Part shown: positions 10,201-19,700 of the stretch, one piece after another | Position numbering within the stretch: position 1 is the first letter of the stretch | Layout: each line of letters opens with the position of its first letter | Assembly: GCA_011523055.1 (NCBI GenBank) | Contig: WTHQ01000039.1 | Location: 1 to 64,000 of the forward strand | Source of the DNA: Methanobacteriota archaeon | GTDB taxonomy: Archaea > Thermoplasmatota > Poseidoniia > Poseidoniales > Thalassarchaeaceae | DNA: 64,000 bases | Direction: 5' to 3' | Position numbers and translations under genes: made by a program | Notes under the pieces: generated by a model | What the model was told of the DNA's origin: nothing | Seen by the model: the letters and a program-made list of their open reading frames with translations, nothing else | Databases searched by the model: none

Positions 10201-12616
10201 GGGACCAGTCCCACATGCATGCGCCCCTGTTCGTACCAATGTAGATTCCATCTGCATCACTAGTGGCCTCATAGAACTGGAATGGATCTGGGCCCGATGT
10301 GCTTCTTGGGAAGACCGTCCACGTTGGCTGAAGGTAGTCAGTCCCATCCCAAGAGGCTGCGGCACCCGGATTCCACCACGCCGGGCCCTCAGTTGAGATG
10401 ATTATGTTTCCGTTCACGTCCAAGTGAATGTCGTTGATGTCGTTGTCAGGGAGGGTTCCATCGGCTTCATCCCAAATATGCAACACCTCACCTGTGAATC
10501 GATCGATGATGATGAGGCCAAACCCTTTGAGTCCCATCAGAATCCTGTCATCATTGTCGATGATTGCTAACGGAGCCTCATCTAAATTGTCTACACCAAG
10601 CGACCTCCAGGATGACAATACAAGATTCGATGAAACCTCAATGCGCATCACGCCGGCATCAATCGTGCCGATGTAGAGAATGTCTGATCTGAATGCCATG
10701 GAGGTGAACTCCAGAGAGTCGAGTCCTGATTCTTCATCGAAGAAGGAGTAGTCTGCAAAATCACTAGTATTCCCAATGGCAACTCCGAATTGGGGCATTG
10801 ATACGAACACATTACCACTTGATCGGTCGTAAAGCAATTCGTCAATCGGTGCGAAGTCAGACCCTGATATTGTGCCCAGAAGCGATCCATCAGAGTGGTC
10901 TAGCTGGATGATTCCATGACCTGTGGTTGATGCTAGAACCCCCAGACCATCGATTTGAATGATATCTGTGATTTCTGAATCTATACCATCATTGGAGTAG
11001 TCTGTTACGCCTAGCCATCGTTTTGATTCTTCATCGAAACGGTCGATTTCGCTTCCAAGAGCAATCCAAGCCTGCTTTCCCGTTGGGGATTCCACGACCG
11101 ACACTACCTCTGGTTCCAGTATTGCTGGGCCACTTGCTAGCAATAGCGAGCCGATGACACTCATGTCTGAGAACTTGACGAGCGTTCCAGATCTGTCGGT
11201 TGTTACGATTCCTTGCGGTAAGCTCGGCCAGGAAAAAACCTTCTCGAATCCAGTCAGATTGGCCTGTGATGAGGTTATGTCCCCAGTGAAGGCAAGGGCG
11301 TTTGAGTCATATCTCTGAATCTTCGATTGGGAGACGACATAAGCGTAGTTGTCAATGACAATTAACTTCGATATCTCATTGGCATCGAGCCAATTTGAGG
11401 ATGTCCATGGGCTTAGCCATGTGCCAGACGGGATATGTAAGCGGTCAACCCCCCCATTTCCCGCTATGAGGATTTGATCACCAAGAATGCCAATAGAGTT
11501 CACAACATCAGAAACCGTCGATTGAGAGGTCGAGGGAGAAAAATAGGTAGCGTTTGTCAAAGCTGATGTTGAGTTCTGGCCATGAAGCCTGTCGATCATA
11601 ACGAAGCCGTCTCCTTGAGTCCCAACTAGGAGGCTTTGGTTAGTGGATTGGACTACTGAAATGATTGGGTCATTCATGCCTGTGCAAATATCACCAAATT
11701 GCCAACTATCCATCGGCGCATTTGGGTCCCTCCATGTGATGTGACAACCGTTTGCGATCCAGGTCCTGTTGTCATCGTCCAAGTGGAGGCTCGTTGGTTT
11801 GTTTTCATCCCATTGGAAGGTTGCAGGGCTATTGATATCTTGATCTAGGATGTGAGATGAAATGTAGCCGAAATTGCTCAGATTATGGTAATTTAGAGTA
11901 CCATTCTTGGTCAATGTGATGATTAGGTCCTCCCCTTGAACGGACTGAACCTTAACCGCTGGGATTGATTCGACGTGCGCTATCGGACTCGAGATGGTTT
12001 CATCGATCACCAACATGTCGTTGTCCGCGAGTATGATTGTTCTCCCAGAGGAGGGGTCATAGTCCGAGTCGTGAATAATGAGATCCGGAGAGGAAGCGGA
12101 TAGCCTTGGTGAGGCTGGTCGCAATGCTTCGATTACCATGTCTGTAAGCATAGCTCCGGTTGGGAGCAGTAGGCCAGACTGAGAATTGGAGTATGGATCG
12201 AGGTGATCGTCAAGAACCCCGTCTGGTGAGTAGCCTTGGTTGCATCCGAACCCACCAATGCCCGTTCCATCGAAGATCTCCTGATTTGCATCGACTAACG
12301 TCAGTATCGGGTCTTGAGCACAGATACCCTCGGCGCCATTGACCCCGATCTCAAAAGTCATGTTTTCGATTGATGCACCAGGGGGATGTTCTACCAATGT
12401 AGTGGGCAGTCCAGTTGATTGGGAAGCAACGGTAAGCCAACCAGTGTCAACGCTACCTGAAGTACCCCAGTTCAAGCTACTAGATTCCATTCTACGGGGC
12501 TCGTCGAATAGATCGGATGTTGTCGACCAAGGCATTGAGAACATCAGAAAAACGATGATTATCGATCGCAATGAGGCTCTCCCCCTCCTCACAGCGTAGA
12601 CCTGGTCCCTACCCAT
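4259..12616 (-). CDS. Giant cell-surface protein: beta-propeller repeats, fibronectin-like domains, C-terminal membrane anchor
   Basis: 2785 residues from an ATG. It begins with a basic stretch and a hydrophobic signal segment (SLRSIIIVFLMFSMPWS). About the first 1750 residues are propeller-like repeats with recurring patterns such as SGLPSN..., LWVGTFQGG, IYIGTNRGA and W..W....G, similar to the two-component-regulator propeller (Reg_prop) family. A set of fibronectin type III-like domains follows, each opening near PARVSGV or PDRLPAPEL and often carrying DxPDDG or DDGG. One transmembrane helix (LNILLGSIIFAVAVLGVAF) and an acidic cytoplasmic tail of about 80 residues end the protein. It is probably anchored in the membrane with a very large outer part for binding or sensing. 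No catalytic motif is visible. Lacking homology searches, its ligand cannot be named. Confidence 0.85.
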   Translation of the reverse strand: MGRDQVYAVRRGRASLRSIIIVFLMFSMPWSTTSDLFDEPRRMESSSLNWGTSGSVDTGWLTVASQSTGLPTTLVEHPPGASIENMTFEIGVNGAEGICAQDPILTLVDANQEIFDGTGIGGFGCNQGYSPDGVLDDHLDPYSNSQSGLLLPTGAMLTDMVIEALRPASPRLSASSPDLIIHDSDYDPSSGRTIILADNDMLVIDETISSPIAHVESIPAVKVQSVQGEDLIITLTKNGTLNYHNLSNFGYISSHILDQDINSPATFQWDENKPTSLHLDDDNRTWIANGCHITWRDPNAPMDSWQFGDICTGMNDPIISVVQSTNQSLLVGTQGDGFVMIDRLHGQNSTSALTNATYFSPSTSQSTVSDVVNSIGILGDQILIAGNGGVDRLHIPSGTWLSPWTSSNWLDANEISKLIVIDNYAYVVSQSKIQRYDSNALAFTGDITSSQANLTGFEKVFSWPSLPQGIVTTDRSGTLVKFSDMSVIGSLLLASGPAILEPEVVSVVESPTGKQAWIALGSEIDRFDEESKRWLGVTDYSNDGIDSEITDIIQIDGLGVLASTTGHGIIQLDHSDGSLLGTISGSDFAPIDELLYDRSSGNVFVSMPQFGVAIGNTSDFADYSFFDEESGLDSLEFTSMAFRSDILYIGTIDAGVMRIEVSSNLVLSSWRSLGVDNLDEAPLAIIDNDDRILMGLKGFGLIIIDRFTGEVLHIWDEADGTLPDNDINDIHLDVNGNIIISTEGPAWWNPGAAASWDGTDYLQPTWTVFPRSTSGPDPFQFYEATSDADGIYIGTNRGACMWDWSLNGPDCWSSDDGLPSRFVNTVAMLEANRLYAGTSEGVGIIDTSTGTLVDVWTAAADSDQTDIVVVGSVAYLGVQGVGIARYDLNTETWLSTWDASSGLISNDLITLLEEGEAPGTIWAGGYFGLVNIDTTTGQLNTDWNLGPNSGGPTLPYEPPLDVIVHNGVLYYQQVVPSQPWQTRDSITRIDLQNNTTLAQIDTTDSLGYQGQIRGMHIVQDHLWIGVVGVQGWGGSEPGDIARWNTTSADWADSIGSYGSVQRVNAQFMGDCFPSTSAGCELWVAYGDSILRRYNATDMTLLGSWDNVPGPIRGIESLGNTYLFGSMDGILRWDANNSTFLTPWTPGAGLPSNVAGRVYSMRVIGEDLWVGTFQGGNIDISLYNQSQDSWDVTPYTDLGGYAYPADIEICRDIVHVAFGRLQWWQGGYVARYDYADSDGNGVTGEWIGSWEDGSGLDDPDPRAVTCDESHPMLYTGYDSDNVGASRYDYSSDTLLTPITPSDGISAEPVFPGGILYDNGILLMSHVDEGGISRIETSGSSISTGNVFGVGMDGSSIVRAPPESDFAYAIGRSGETSGVNRVDRLDSTGLIEGGFDELLILPSGDVVEYASDGSNVWVAIGTSNQGNFQSSSGYARTIIEGSVDQNGNVSWVDSFDFNDDIVEDIVLDGNTLWISTTYRGLISLDVTTKQIRTHPGSVHNSLDGMYIQGGDLYTGLTSVFDAASGFQSLDMSSRIWEEPELLASLPSNTIGDFMRIGNITLVSTSVGIGRFDEATQEWLDPITTFDGLPPNSDQIELVTNNMTADKIIVSSPNGLSFIQNMTGNATVERVVSQSDGLISSNIADILIAPAKSRNITLPDGTTQELYQPRVLIASHPGTGASRPWVSSWSIDDQEIFRDYPLDMLPSNSVTALAVDVWGVHVATDTGPLHHYNFSSYSMEIGLQAASSQSWPISIMESDGSRLVAAGSGFNVIGVMDHQSRAYEPALGSSINDIALYGDTLILATDSGTLAYRPYWALERIYQDEYARAENLDLTFLGQTTDITDAARPGNQITLPSNIQITDSPLQLQAQNFGSIPFSWHPAVFTSTTSSQPIWSVVSTLNYSGTWNLTTQAGLQQLLQMAVDNAGSPSTANWEFALSPPDSGTIKIRITYDWVRQEIPTQITYFDDRPRDGGDGLVLNWDMAVDPSFMSYDVFVWHNTTGWSTQFVETSDFSLTVPIASLSDVQSLGTSVEEAYFSDGIGRIQPGQEYYAAVAIRYPDGSLGPMSVYDGSAMSIDNVPEPPESLYAEPIGFSGGSLQVEWQPCTDLDRHSTRLWYSTVEIDDVEAIQTYFDIPLSLGNQTIVDVPRSTPIWLAASCIDTAGQYERHNPALFGPVVAAGGLDDSIPPARVSGVAAADLPFDDGGYLEVTWTPNNEEDCVLYTIYALPASGFSPPTSAEGWPVVEVVPGCDNSSAIIGGVGGTQLQNGVRYWVAVVAQDDWGNADPNNVLPDDATPFDNLAEDGPEPARLQDVVAFDHPSDDGTSIDVIWGRSEAPDFSFYTIWVSEHPLEDVSTMWFFCSEEPESCGLRTIQQRQIGGSANLEIEISEALYGSTLTDSTSRGITPEIPLYVAVTVHDIEGNVHLNDLVTALVLPQSNLEDTTPPDRLPAPELIDRDPDHGDGMFVVFNPSESADVSTYELYAVPDSPFLLSNLGSLTPSLILPRDWVGPALVELSTGPGGMTELAPDLRYFVAIVARDSNGNAWTTELQFNDIVLKDELGLDPCPACPDVAGLTAAWNPSGSRILLSWAESDDQDVIGYHVFASQTPFSDVRDASVIALDRTNNEYGFDSIDEQALDRDANHYVEVVSFDGEKFTYRASPILVLPWTEQTGTTDPEASEGSSLVDRLVSGDLNILLGSIIFAVAVLGVAFTFRSSRGANDELWDISTREVEIDAMFDREIQEGLKLDEAEREPVKSPDVVTPAPKPGGMTSSDDYLDDLAKDLEDFF

Positions 12617-12730
12617 TGAGGCGGGTTCGATCTAGATTCCATTATTAAGAAGATGTGTTGATGTTCGTGAAGCGTCGTAGGACTGTAATCCGCTGTAAAA
12701 CCGAATGTAGGATAGGATAGCATCATAGCG

Positions 12731-15046
12731 ATGAAGGCGTCAGGTTTCAGTCGGTGGGCTGGGATGACAGACGATCAGTTGCGGAAAGAGGCCTTGGATT
12801 ACCATGAGTTGCCTTCCCCTGGGAAGATGGCCACGAAACCGACTAAACCACACTCTACTGCACATGAGTTGGCGTTGGCATACTCCCCTGGAGTGGCATA
12901 TCCGTGTCTGGAAATAGAGAAAGATCGGAATCTTGCCTTTTCATATACGTCGAAAGGAAATCTGGTTGGGGTTGTAAGTAACGGGACCGCTGTTTTAGGC
13001 CTTGGGAACATTGGCCCCCTCGCTGGCAAGCCTGTAATGGAGGGCAAGGCGCTGTTGTTCAAATCATTCGCGGATATTGATGTGTTCGACATTGAGGTGG
13101 ATAGGACTGGAGTGGAAGGTTTTGTCGAGGCAGTCAAGGCTATTTCTCCCACTTTCGGCGGAATTAATCTCGAAGACATAAAGTCGCCCGAATGCTTTGA
13201 GATTGAAAAAAGACTGAAAGAAGAACTGGACATTCCCGTGATGCATGACGATCAGCATGGAACGGCAATAATAAGCGGTGCTGCACTGATCAATGGGTTA
13301 GAAGTTGTTGACAAGAAAATAGGCGACGTGACCGTGGTGATTTCTGGTGCAGGGGCTTCAGCCATATCTTGTGCGAGGCATTACGTCAGGCTTGGTGTTG
13401 ATAGAAGTCGAATACTCATGTGTGACTCCAAGGGTCTCCTGACCAAGAAAAGGGGGGATGATGGGGAGTTGAATGAGTATAAGATGGAGTTCGCACGGGA
13501 CTTGCCTGAAAGTTCACTTGGAGAATTATTGGAAGGTGCTGATGTATTCCTCGGATTGTCGAAGGGCGGTCTGGTAGATGGAGACATGGTTGCTACAATG
13601 GCAAACAAACCTTTGATCTTCGCTTTGGCAAATCCAGATCCTGAGATTCTCCCTGAGGAGGTTCGAGCCGTTAGGGACGATGCTGTGATAGCGACGGGAA
13701 GAAGCGATTATCCAAATCAGATCAACAACGTCCTCGGTTTCCCCTACATCTTCAGGGGAGCATTGGACGTAAGGGCTACAAGCATCACTGAAAATATGAA
13801 GATGGCCGCCACGATGGCCCTATCGGAACTTGCTAAGGAGACCGTTCCTGATGATGTTGTTGAGGCTTACGACGGTGCCAGGATTCAATACGGCCCGGAT
13901 TACCTAATCCCAAAACCATTCGATGCAAGAGTCCTGATTTGGGAGGCCTCGGCGGTTGCAGAGGCTGCGGTGAATGATGGGGTCGCACGGATTGAAAGTG
14001 GATCATTTGATGTCAAAAAATATAGAGAAGAGCTGGAGAATAGGTTGGGACTTACCAGATCAGTAATGAGGTCAGTAATCAACAGAGCTATCTCTAACCC
14101 ACAGAGAATTGTTTTTTCAGAGGGAGAGGACGAGACAATAATCAAAGCGGCAGCTCAATGTGCCCGAGAGGGCATTTGCAAGCCCATCCTGCTTGGACAA
14201 GTGAGGAGGATCAAAGCTGCAATCAGTGATCTAGCCCTAGATTTTGATTGTGAGATAATTGACCCGAGGTATGATGCAAGAAGGAGGGGCGAATATGCTG
14301 AAGAGTTGCACGAGATAAGGGGAAGAAGGGGAATAAGTAAGTCAGATGCTGTCGAGTTGCTCAAGCAATCGACATGGTTCGCCCCAATGATGGTCCGAAA
14401 GGGAGGCGCAGATGGTTACCTAGGCGGAGTGAGTCACAATTATCCAGACATCGTCAAGCCCTGCTTGAAGATAATCGGAACGTCAGAAGACGCCCATCGA
14501 GTCGTTGGATCGTACATGATGACGGTTGGGGGGCAGGTGATGTTCATTGCTGATGCTACGATCAACATCAATCCCGATGCTCGAACACTTGCGGAGATCG
14601 CAGTTAGGACGGCCAGAGTGGCTAAAAGATTTGGAGTTAAACCCAAGGTTGCAATGCTTTCATTTTCCAACTTTGGCTCCAGTGGGGAGCTAAGGACGAC
14701 GAGGATTGAGGACTCCATAAAAATGGCAAGAGAAATAGACCCTGAAATCATCATTGACGGTCCGATGCAAGCAGACACCGCTTTGGTTCCAGAGCAACAG
14801 AAAGACTATCCATTCATGACCTTCGAAGGGCCCGCAAACGTTCTGATTTGTCCTAGTTTGGCATCTGCAAACATAGCATACAAATTACTCCAGAGGTTAG
14901 CAGGAGCGGAAATGACGGGACCCATACTCGATGGATTAGCTCGTCCAGCTCATGTACTCCAACGCGGTGACAGTGTCAGGGAAGTGGTCCACATGGCTGC
15001 GATATGCTCAGTCGATGCACAGAGAATGGCCACTCAGAGGCTCTGA
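12731..15046 (+). CDS. maeB: NADP-dependent malic enzyme with C-terminal phosphotransacetylase-like domain
   Basis: 771 residues, the usual length of MaeB-type enzymes. Residues ~1-425 are malic enzyme: [12 protein letters not shown], the metal-binding region [10 protein letters not shown] and a Rossmann segment [14 protein letters not shown]. Residues ~440-771 resemble phosphate acetyltransferase ([12 protein letters not shown]..., [16 protein letters not shown]). The reaction is malate + NADP to pyruvate + CO2 + NADPH. In characterised MaeB proteins the C-terminal domain is regulatory, sensing acetyl-CoA, rather than active. The start at 12731 is the first ATG after an AT-rich stretch (ttccattattaag near 12636) that could hold the TATA box. 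Its 3' end overlaps pckA, which faces it. Confidence 0.93.
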   Translation: MKASGFSRWAGMTDDQLRKEALDYHELPSPGKMATKPTKPHSTAHELALAYSPGVAYPCLEIEKDRNLAFSYTSKGNLVGVVSNGTAVLGLGNIGPLAGKPVMEGKALLFKSFADIDVFDIEVDRTGVEGFVEAVKAISPTFGGINLEDIKSPECFEIEKRLKEELDIPVMHDDQHGTAIISGAALINGLEVVDKKIGDVTVVISGAGASAISCARHYVRLGVDRSRILMCDSKGLLTKKRGDDGELNEYKMEFARDLPESSLGELLEGADVFLGLSKGGLVDGDMVATMANKPLIFALANPDPEILPEEVRAVRDDAVIATGRSDYPNQINNVLGFPYIFRGALDVRATSITENMKMAATMALSELAKETVPDDVVEAYDGARIQYGPDYLIPKPFDARVLIWEASAVAEAAVNDGVARIESGSFDVKKYREELENRLGLTRSVMRSVINRAISNPQRIVFSEGEDETIIKAAAQCAREGICKPILLGQVRRIKAAISDLALDFDCEIIDPRYDARRRGEYAEELHEIRGRRGISKSDAVELLKQSTWFAPMMVRKGGADGYLGGVSHNYPDIVKPCLKIIGTSEDAHRVVGSYMMTVGGQVMFIADATININPDARTLAEIAVRTARVAKRFGVKPKVAMLSFSNFGSSGELRTTRIEDSIKMAREIDPEIIIDGPMQADTALVPEQQKDYPFMTFEGPANVLICPSLASANIAYKLLQRLAGAEMTGPILDGLARPAHVLQRGDSVREVVHMAAICSVDAQRMATQRL

Positions 15047-16662
15047 GTTTCGTGAATCATTGGTGCAGCTGCGATTACTTCGTCACTGCAGCCTTCGATG
15101 AAACTCTCGAAGTTCTCATTGAACATCTGGACGAGCAGGTTGGCCACATTGTCGTATCGATTTACGTCAGACCATGTAGACCGAGGTTGGAGTATTTCTG
15201 ATGGCACTCCATCGCAGGTCACAGGAATTTTGAATCCGAATCTTTCGTCTGTTACGTACACGACGTCATCTAAGGACCCTGAAAGGGCGGCGTTCAACAA
15301 TGCACGTGTCCAGCTTATCCTGATTCGACTGCTCTCTCCATAGCCTCCGGCGATCCATCCAGTGTTGATCAACCAGCATGATGCGTTGTGATCTGCAATC
15401 TTCTTGCTGAGGAGATTAGCGTATTCACTCGGGTGACGTGGCATGAACGGAGCTCCGAAACAGGCGGAGAAGGTTGCCATCGGCTCGGTCACCCCAACCT
15501 CTGTCCCTGCCACCTTAGCAGTGTAGCCAGAGATGAAGTGATAAGCTGCCTGAGCGGGGGACAATCTCGAGATCGGGGGCAGGACCCCAAAGGCATCACA
15601 GGTTAGGAATACCACATTGTCTGGATGTCCAGCCGTTGAGTCATCTGTTCGATTCTCAATCGATTCGATGGGGTAAGAGGCCCTTGTATTCTGAGTGAGG
15701 GTTGAGTCATGGAAGTTGGGTATCCCATCTGCATCAAGAATTACATTCTCAAGAATCGTTGATTCCATCTTAGTCGTTGCATAGATCGCTGGCTCATCTT
15801 CCTCAGAAAGTCCAATCATCTTCGCATAACAACCCCCCTCGAAATTGAATATGCCTTGGTCTGACCAACCATGCTCATCATCACCGACCAATGCCCTTCC
15901 TGGATCCGCGGAGAGTGTGGTCTTCCCTGTTCCTGAAAGACCGAAAAACAGGGCAGACGATTTGTCCGTTGTATTGGCGGAGCAATGCATCGGAAGAAGT
16001 CCGCGTGCAGGTAGGATGTGATTCATAATGGTAAAAATCGACTTCTTTATTTCCCCTGCATACCGAGTTCCACCTATCAGAACTAGCCCCTTCGAAAGGG
16101 AGATAACGACGAAGGCTTCTGAGTTGACACCATATTCCTTCGGGTCAACCGTGAGGGATGGTGCGTGCAGTATTGTGAATTCAGGGATGTGCCCAAACAA
16201 AGAATCTCTGTCGGATCGAACAAACATATTGTGCATGAATGCTGAATGCCAGGCACTCTCACTGACCAGTCTGACGGGCATAGAGTGAGACTTGTCAGCA
16301 CCACAGTGCATGTCCTTGACAAATAGCGTGGCAGAGGAATTCAGATGGCCCTGGATTGTTTGGAGTAAATCTTCGAAGACTGCTTCGGAGATTGGACGGT
16401 TGACTTCGCTCCAGTGGACTTCCGAGGCAAGTCCGGGCTCGTCAACTATAAATCGATCATTTGGTGACCTCCCAGTACGGTTGCCAGTGGTGGCAAGCAG
16501 TGCTCCATGGGCCGTTCTTGTTGCCTCTCCTCGTTGAACCGCAAGTTCCCTGAGCTCCTCTCCTGTCAGGTTCCAGTATACTGATCCACTGGGATCGAGT
16601 CCGTGAGTCCCCAGAGGTGTCTTGTAAACAGTTGCAGCGTTGGACGGGGTCTGTTCGACCAT
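15034..16662 (-). CDS. pckA: Phosphoenolpyruvate carboxykinase (ATP)
   Basis: 542 residues, full length for the ATP-dependent family. The kinase-1a loop GLSGTGKTTLS and the metal-binding GDDEHGWSD are present, and the N-terminal region has TGRSPNDRFIV. It converts oxaloacetate and ATP to PEP, CO2 and ADP, the entry into gluconeogenesis. Most archaea that have PEPCK use the GTP form, so this gene is of bacterial type and probably acquired. Its last codons overlap the end of malic enzyme by 13 bases. The pair would set the direction of flow between C4 and C3 acids. Confidence 0.95.
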   Translation of the reverse strand: MVEQTPSNAATVYKTPLGTHGLDPSGSVYWNLTGEELRELAVQRGEATRTAHGALLATTGNRTGRSPNDRFIVDEPGLASEVHWSEVNRPISEAVFEDLLQTIQGHLNSSATLFVKDMHCGADKSHSMPVRLVSESAWHSAFMHNMFVRSDRDSLFGHIPEFTILHAPSLTVDPKEYGVNSEAFVVISLSKGLVLIGGTRYAGEIKKSIFTIMNHILPARGLLPMHCSANTTDKSSALFFGLSGTGKTTLSADPGRALVGDDEHGWSDQGIFNFEGGCYAKMIGLSEEDEPAIYATTKMESTILENVILDADGIPNFHDSTLTQNTRASYPIESIENRTDDSTAGHPDNVVFLTCDAFGVLPPISRLSPAQAAYHFISGYTAKVAGTEVGVTEPMATFSACFGAPFMPRHPSEYANLLSKKIADHNASCWLINTGWIAGGYGESSRIRISWTRALLNAALSGSLDDVVYVTDERFGFKIPVTCDGVPSEILQPRSTWSDVNRYDNVANLLVQMFNENFESFIEGCSDEVIAAAPMIHETQSL

Positions 16663-16750
16663 GCACTAACGAAATGAAACCGGAATATGAAAGATTGTGA
16701 TGGCCTCACCATAACCGTCATTTGCGAACCTTTCATCTTCTTGTCCAATC

Positions 16751-16758
16751 AGGAGGGG
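16751..16758 (+). promoter_or_regulatory. Shine-Dalgarno that fixes the start of the large membrane protein
   Basis: aggagggg lies three bases before the ATG at 16762. It is one of the clearest ribosome binding sites in the window and rules against the upstream in-frame ATG at 16687, which has none. Confidence 0.75.
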
Positions 16759-16761
16759 ATA

Positions 16762-19700
16762 ATGACGGAGGACGAGGATGCTATCCTTCGAAGAAAAAAA
16801 TTTGACTCCGAAGGCTTGCTGGAACTTCGAAGCGAAGTTGGTTATCAAGCGGTTAAGGATGGTGACGGGGGAATAAAGGCGGGATACGACGAGGCTGTTG
16901 GCTCGTTACCAGAAATCTTCGTAGAAGATGGCGGAGATGGCGATCCCAAATCCATGAGGCTAGTTGAAGATTCTGAGCGAAGGGTAAACTGGATTCTTCT
17001 CTCGGTTATGGTCATAGCCTACAGCGTGCTCAGTCTCCTGGTTGGAATTGAGTTTGAGGCTGAGATTGCAATACCCACACTCCTGGTACTTTCCATTGTC
17101 GGGCTGATCCTGGGGGAGAGGTGGATAAAGAATGGTGATCTGCACCTCCTGGGCATCGCATGGGTCATTATTTCCATGAAGGTGCTTTACGGGGCATCGC
17201 TTGAGTTGGGCAACTGGCATCTTGGGGGTTTGCTCCCCTTGGACGCCGAGGGGGTCGGAATAGTCCTATGTGGGTTGGTTCTGTTCAATGTAATCCTATC
17301 CTACAGGTACGATAGTGATGCGGTCGCCGCTCAGGCCACACTTGTCCTACTCGCAGTGGGCTCAACCGCAGGGTCTGTTGCGGGGGAAGACGGAGTCATC
17401 ATCATGCTCTTGATTTCGATATTCCTTCTTCACGCCATTGCGATTCACAAATCCTCTGGTAACCTAGCATCTCTGGGGATCGCGTCTTCCAACATTTGGT
17501 TTGGAATGCACGTGGTAACGGGGGGCTTTGAGTTGGGGTCATTGAACGTCGTGGCCTTGCAGAATCCCCTCAAGTTGTTCATCGCTATTGCCATGGTAAA
17601 CGTTGCGAATGCATACGTTGCGACAAGATTCGCTACATCGAAAAATTGGTTCTCAGACGGACTAGAGGCGTTGGGGATAGGGAAACCGGGGCTTTGGGGA
17701 GTTTCCGTAATCCTGTCTATGTTGGGGGCTTTATTGGTTATTGGATCGGTTCGAGAAGAGATCTCGTTCGCTTTCTCAATCATTGTCTTGCTAGCAGTAT
17801 GTTATTTCTCGTCATACTTGGTTGTACGGAAATCTCCGAGAACAGAGGTATTCACGATCGCAGGAACGGCCATTACTCTGCTTTTGTTCGGAGTCATTCT
17901 GATTGAAACAGAAATTATTCAGGTCACACTGGATCCTTACTGGATATTTTCTGCCGGTGGTGCTATGTCACTGGGTTTGTTACTGATAAGGCACCAAGGC
18001 ATAGTCAGCGACACAGTCCTTTGGACGGGCTCCATTGGGGCCACGTGTTTGATTCTGGTAATGACCCCATTGGAGGGATCTAACAGCGATAGGGCCCTGC
18101 TCTTGATATTCGCTCTCTCATTTCTGCATCTCCTAGGTGGATACTTCTCGATCAAGAGGAGATCTGCCTCGCTGGCTGGTGTGGCAGTTCTGACCCCATG
18201 GCTCTGGCCATTAGTGTTGATTATATTCAATGAGGTGCTTATGACTCTCTCAGCACGGGGTGGGAGTACAGGTATCACCCGCTTCGATTCGATCGGATTG
18301 GATTTGGAAGGATTCATGATTTATCTTGTCCTAAATTCGATCTTTGGAGCTTGGATGTGCTCGTCTTTCGGTCAAGCATCACTGAACATTTCCTCGGGGT
18401 TAGTCGGATCATCAGAGATGTCCTCCGCACTCAAGCAGGCTGAGGCATTCAATCTCTGGAATCTTGCGTTGTGGATTCCATTGTTGGCCACAATTGTTCT
18501 AACGCTCGATGGGCAACTAAGCGGAGTGGATGGGGCGTTTGTATTTGGTAGCGTCTCTTTGGTACATTCGTCTTCCTCAGTAATTGGAATACGCAAGACT
18601 TCCACAACCTCGGTCCCAATATTGATTGGAGTAGGGGGGGTTCTCCTTCAGTGGGTCGGGGGAGATTCTTCGATCATTGTAATCTTGATCGGGGCCTCAG
18701 TATTCCTCCCGGTCTCGATTGGCAGTTGGAATCCGAAAGAGGATTGGATCAGCGTGGCTATACAAACCGGGCCGGTCTTGATGCTACTCCCCAGAGCAGG
18801 AGGTGGTCTGAGCACCTCGGTACCATGGCTCCCCGATCCAGCACAGTGTGTGATTGCCATCGCCACAATCTCAGTAATTGTGGGGGCGATCAGAACGAAA
18901 TTGCAGCAGAATATCCTCCCCCTGTCGACGGCCTCGATCTCACACTCGACTATTGTTTGCATGCTATCCATTGTTGATGGCAGAAGCGAGATCTTCTGGA
19001 TCTCGATACTACTCTTCGCCTTCAATTCTATTTGGTTCGTGACTAGAGGTGAGATACTCAGAGAGCTACGATCGTCCGCTGAAAAATCCAAACGAAGGCA
19101 AGAAGTGAATGATCTAGAGGTTAGGGGGGTCCAGCAAGGGGTCCACATGCCGGCTGTCGAGAGACACAAAGCCTCGAGTGATTCAACGAGCATCGGAGAG
19201 GCATATGTGGAAGAAGTTAGACATTATCCTGTGCTTGCGATCGTTGTCATTATCATAACGTCAGCTGCGCTGAGCCTGTACTCACTGATTCGTGGACCGG
19301 AGCCACTCTTAGTCATGGCAATCGGTGTGTTTCTGGCAACCATCATTACTCTGGAGGCTGATAGATCCCGTCGAATTGAGGTACGAATTGCTAGCACACT
19401 CGGCTCCGAGATAACTCATTCGTTTGCAGTCGTTGGAGTGTGTTGTGCAGTTGTATTGGGCCACATGAGCCCTTCATCGTCAGTAACTGATCTCACAGAC
19501 TTTGGGATGGCTATTGCCGTTGTGCTCGTCCTTGGTGCCGCCAGGCTTGCTAGTGGCGAGAGGGGGTTTGATTCCAGGAGGTCCCTGGTTAACTGGGTAG
19601 TTTTCCCACTGCTCGCCACAAGATTGGCTGGATTTGTCGTGATTGGGTCTCTACCGGCTCCGCTGAGTGTCGATCCTTTTGACGGCTCACTTGTTACGTG

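Noticed and set aside
12617-12730. tRNA-like T-arm (gggttcgatc)
   Set aside because: No acceptor, D or anticodon stem can be formed around it.
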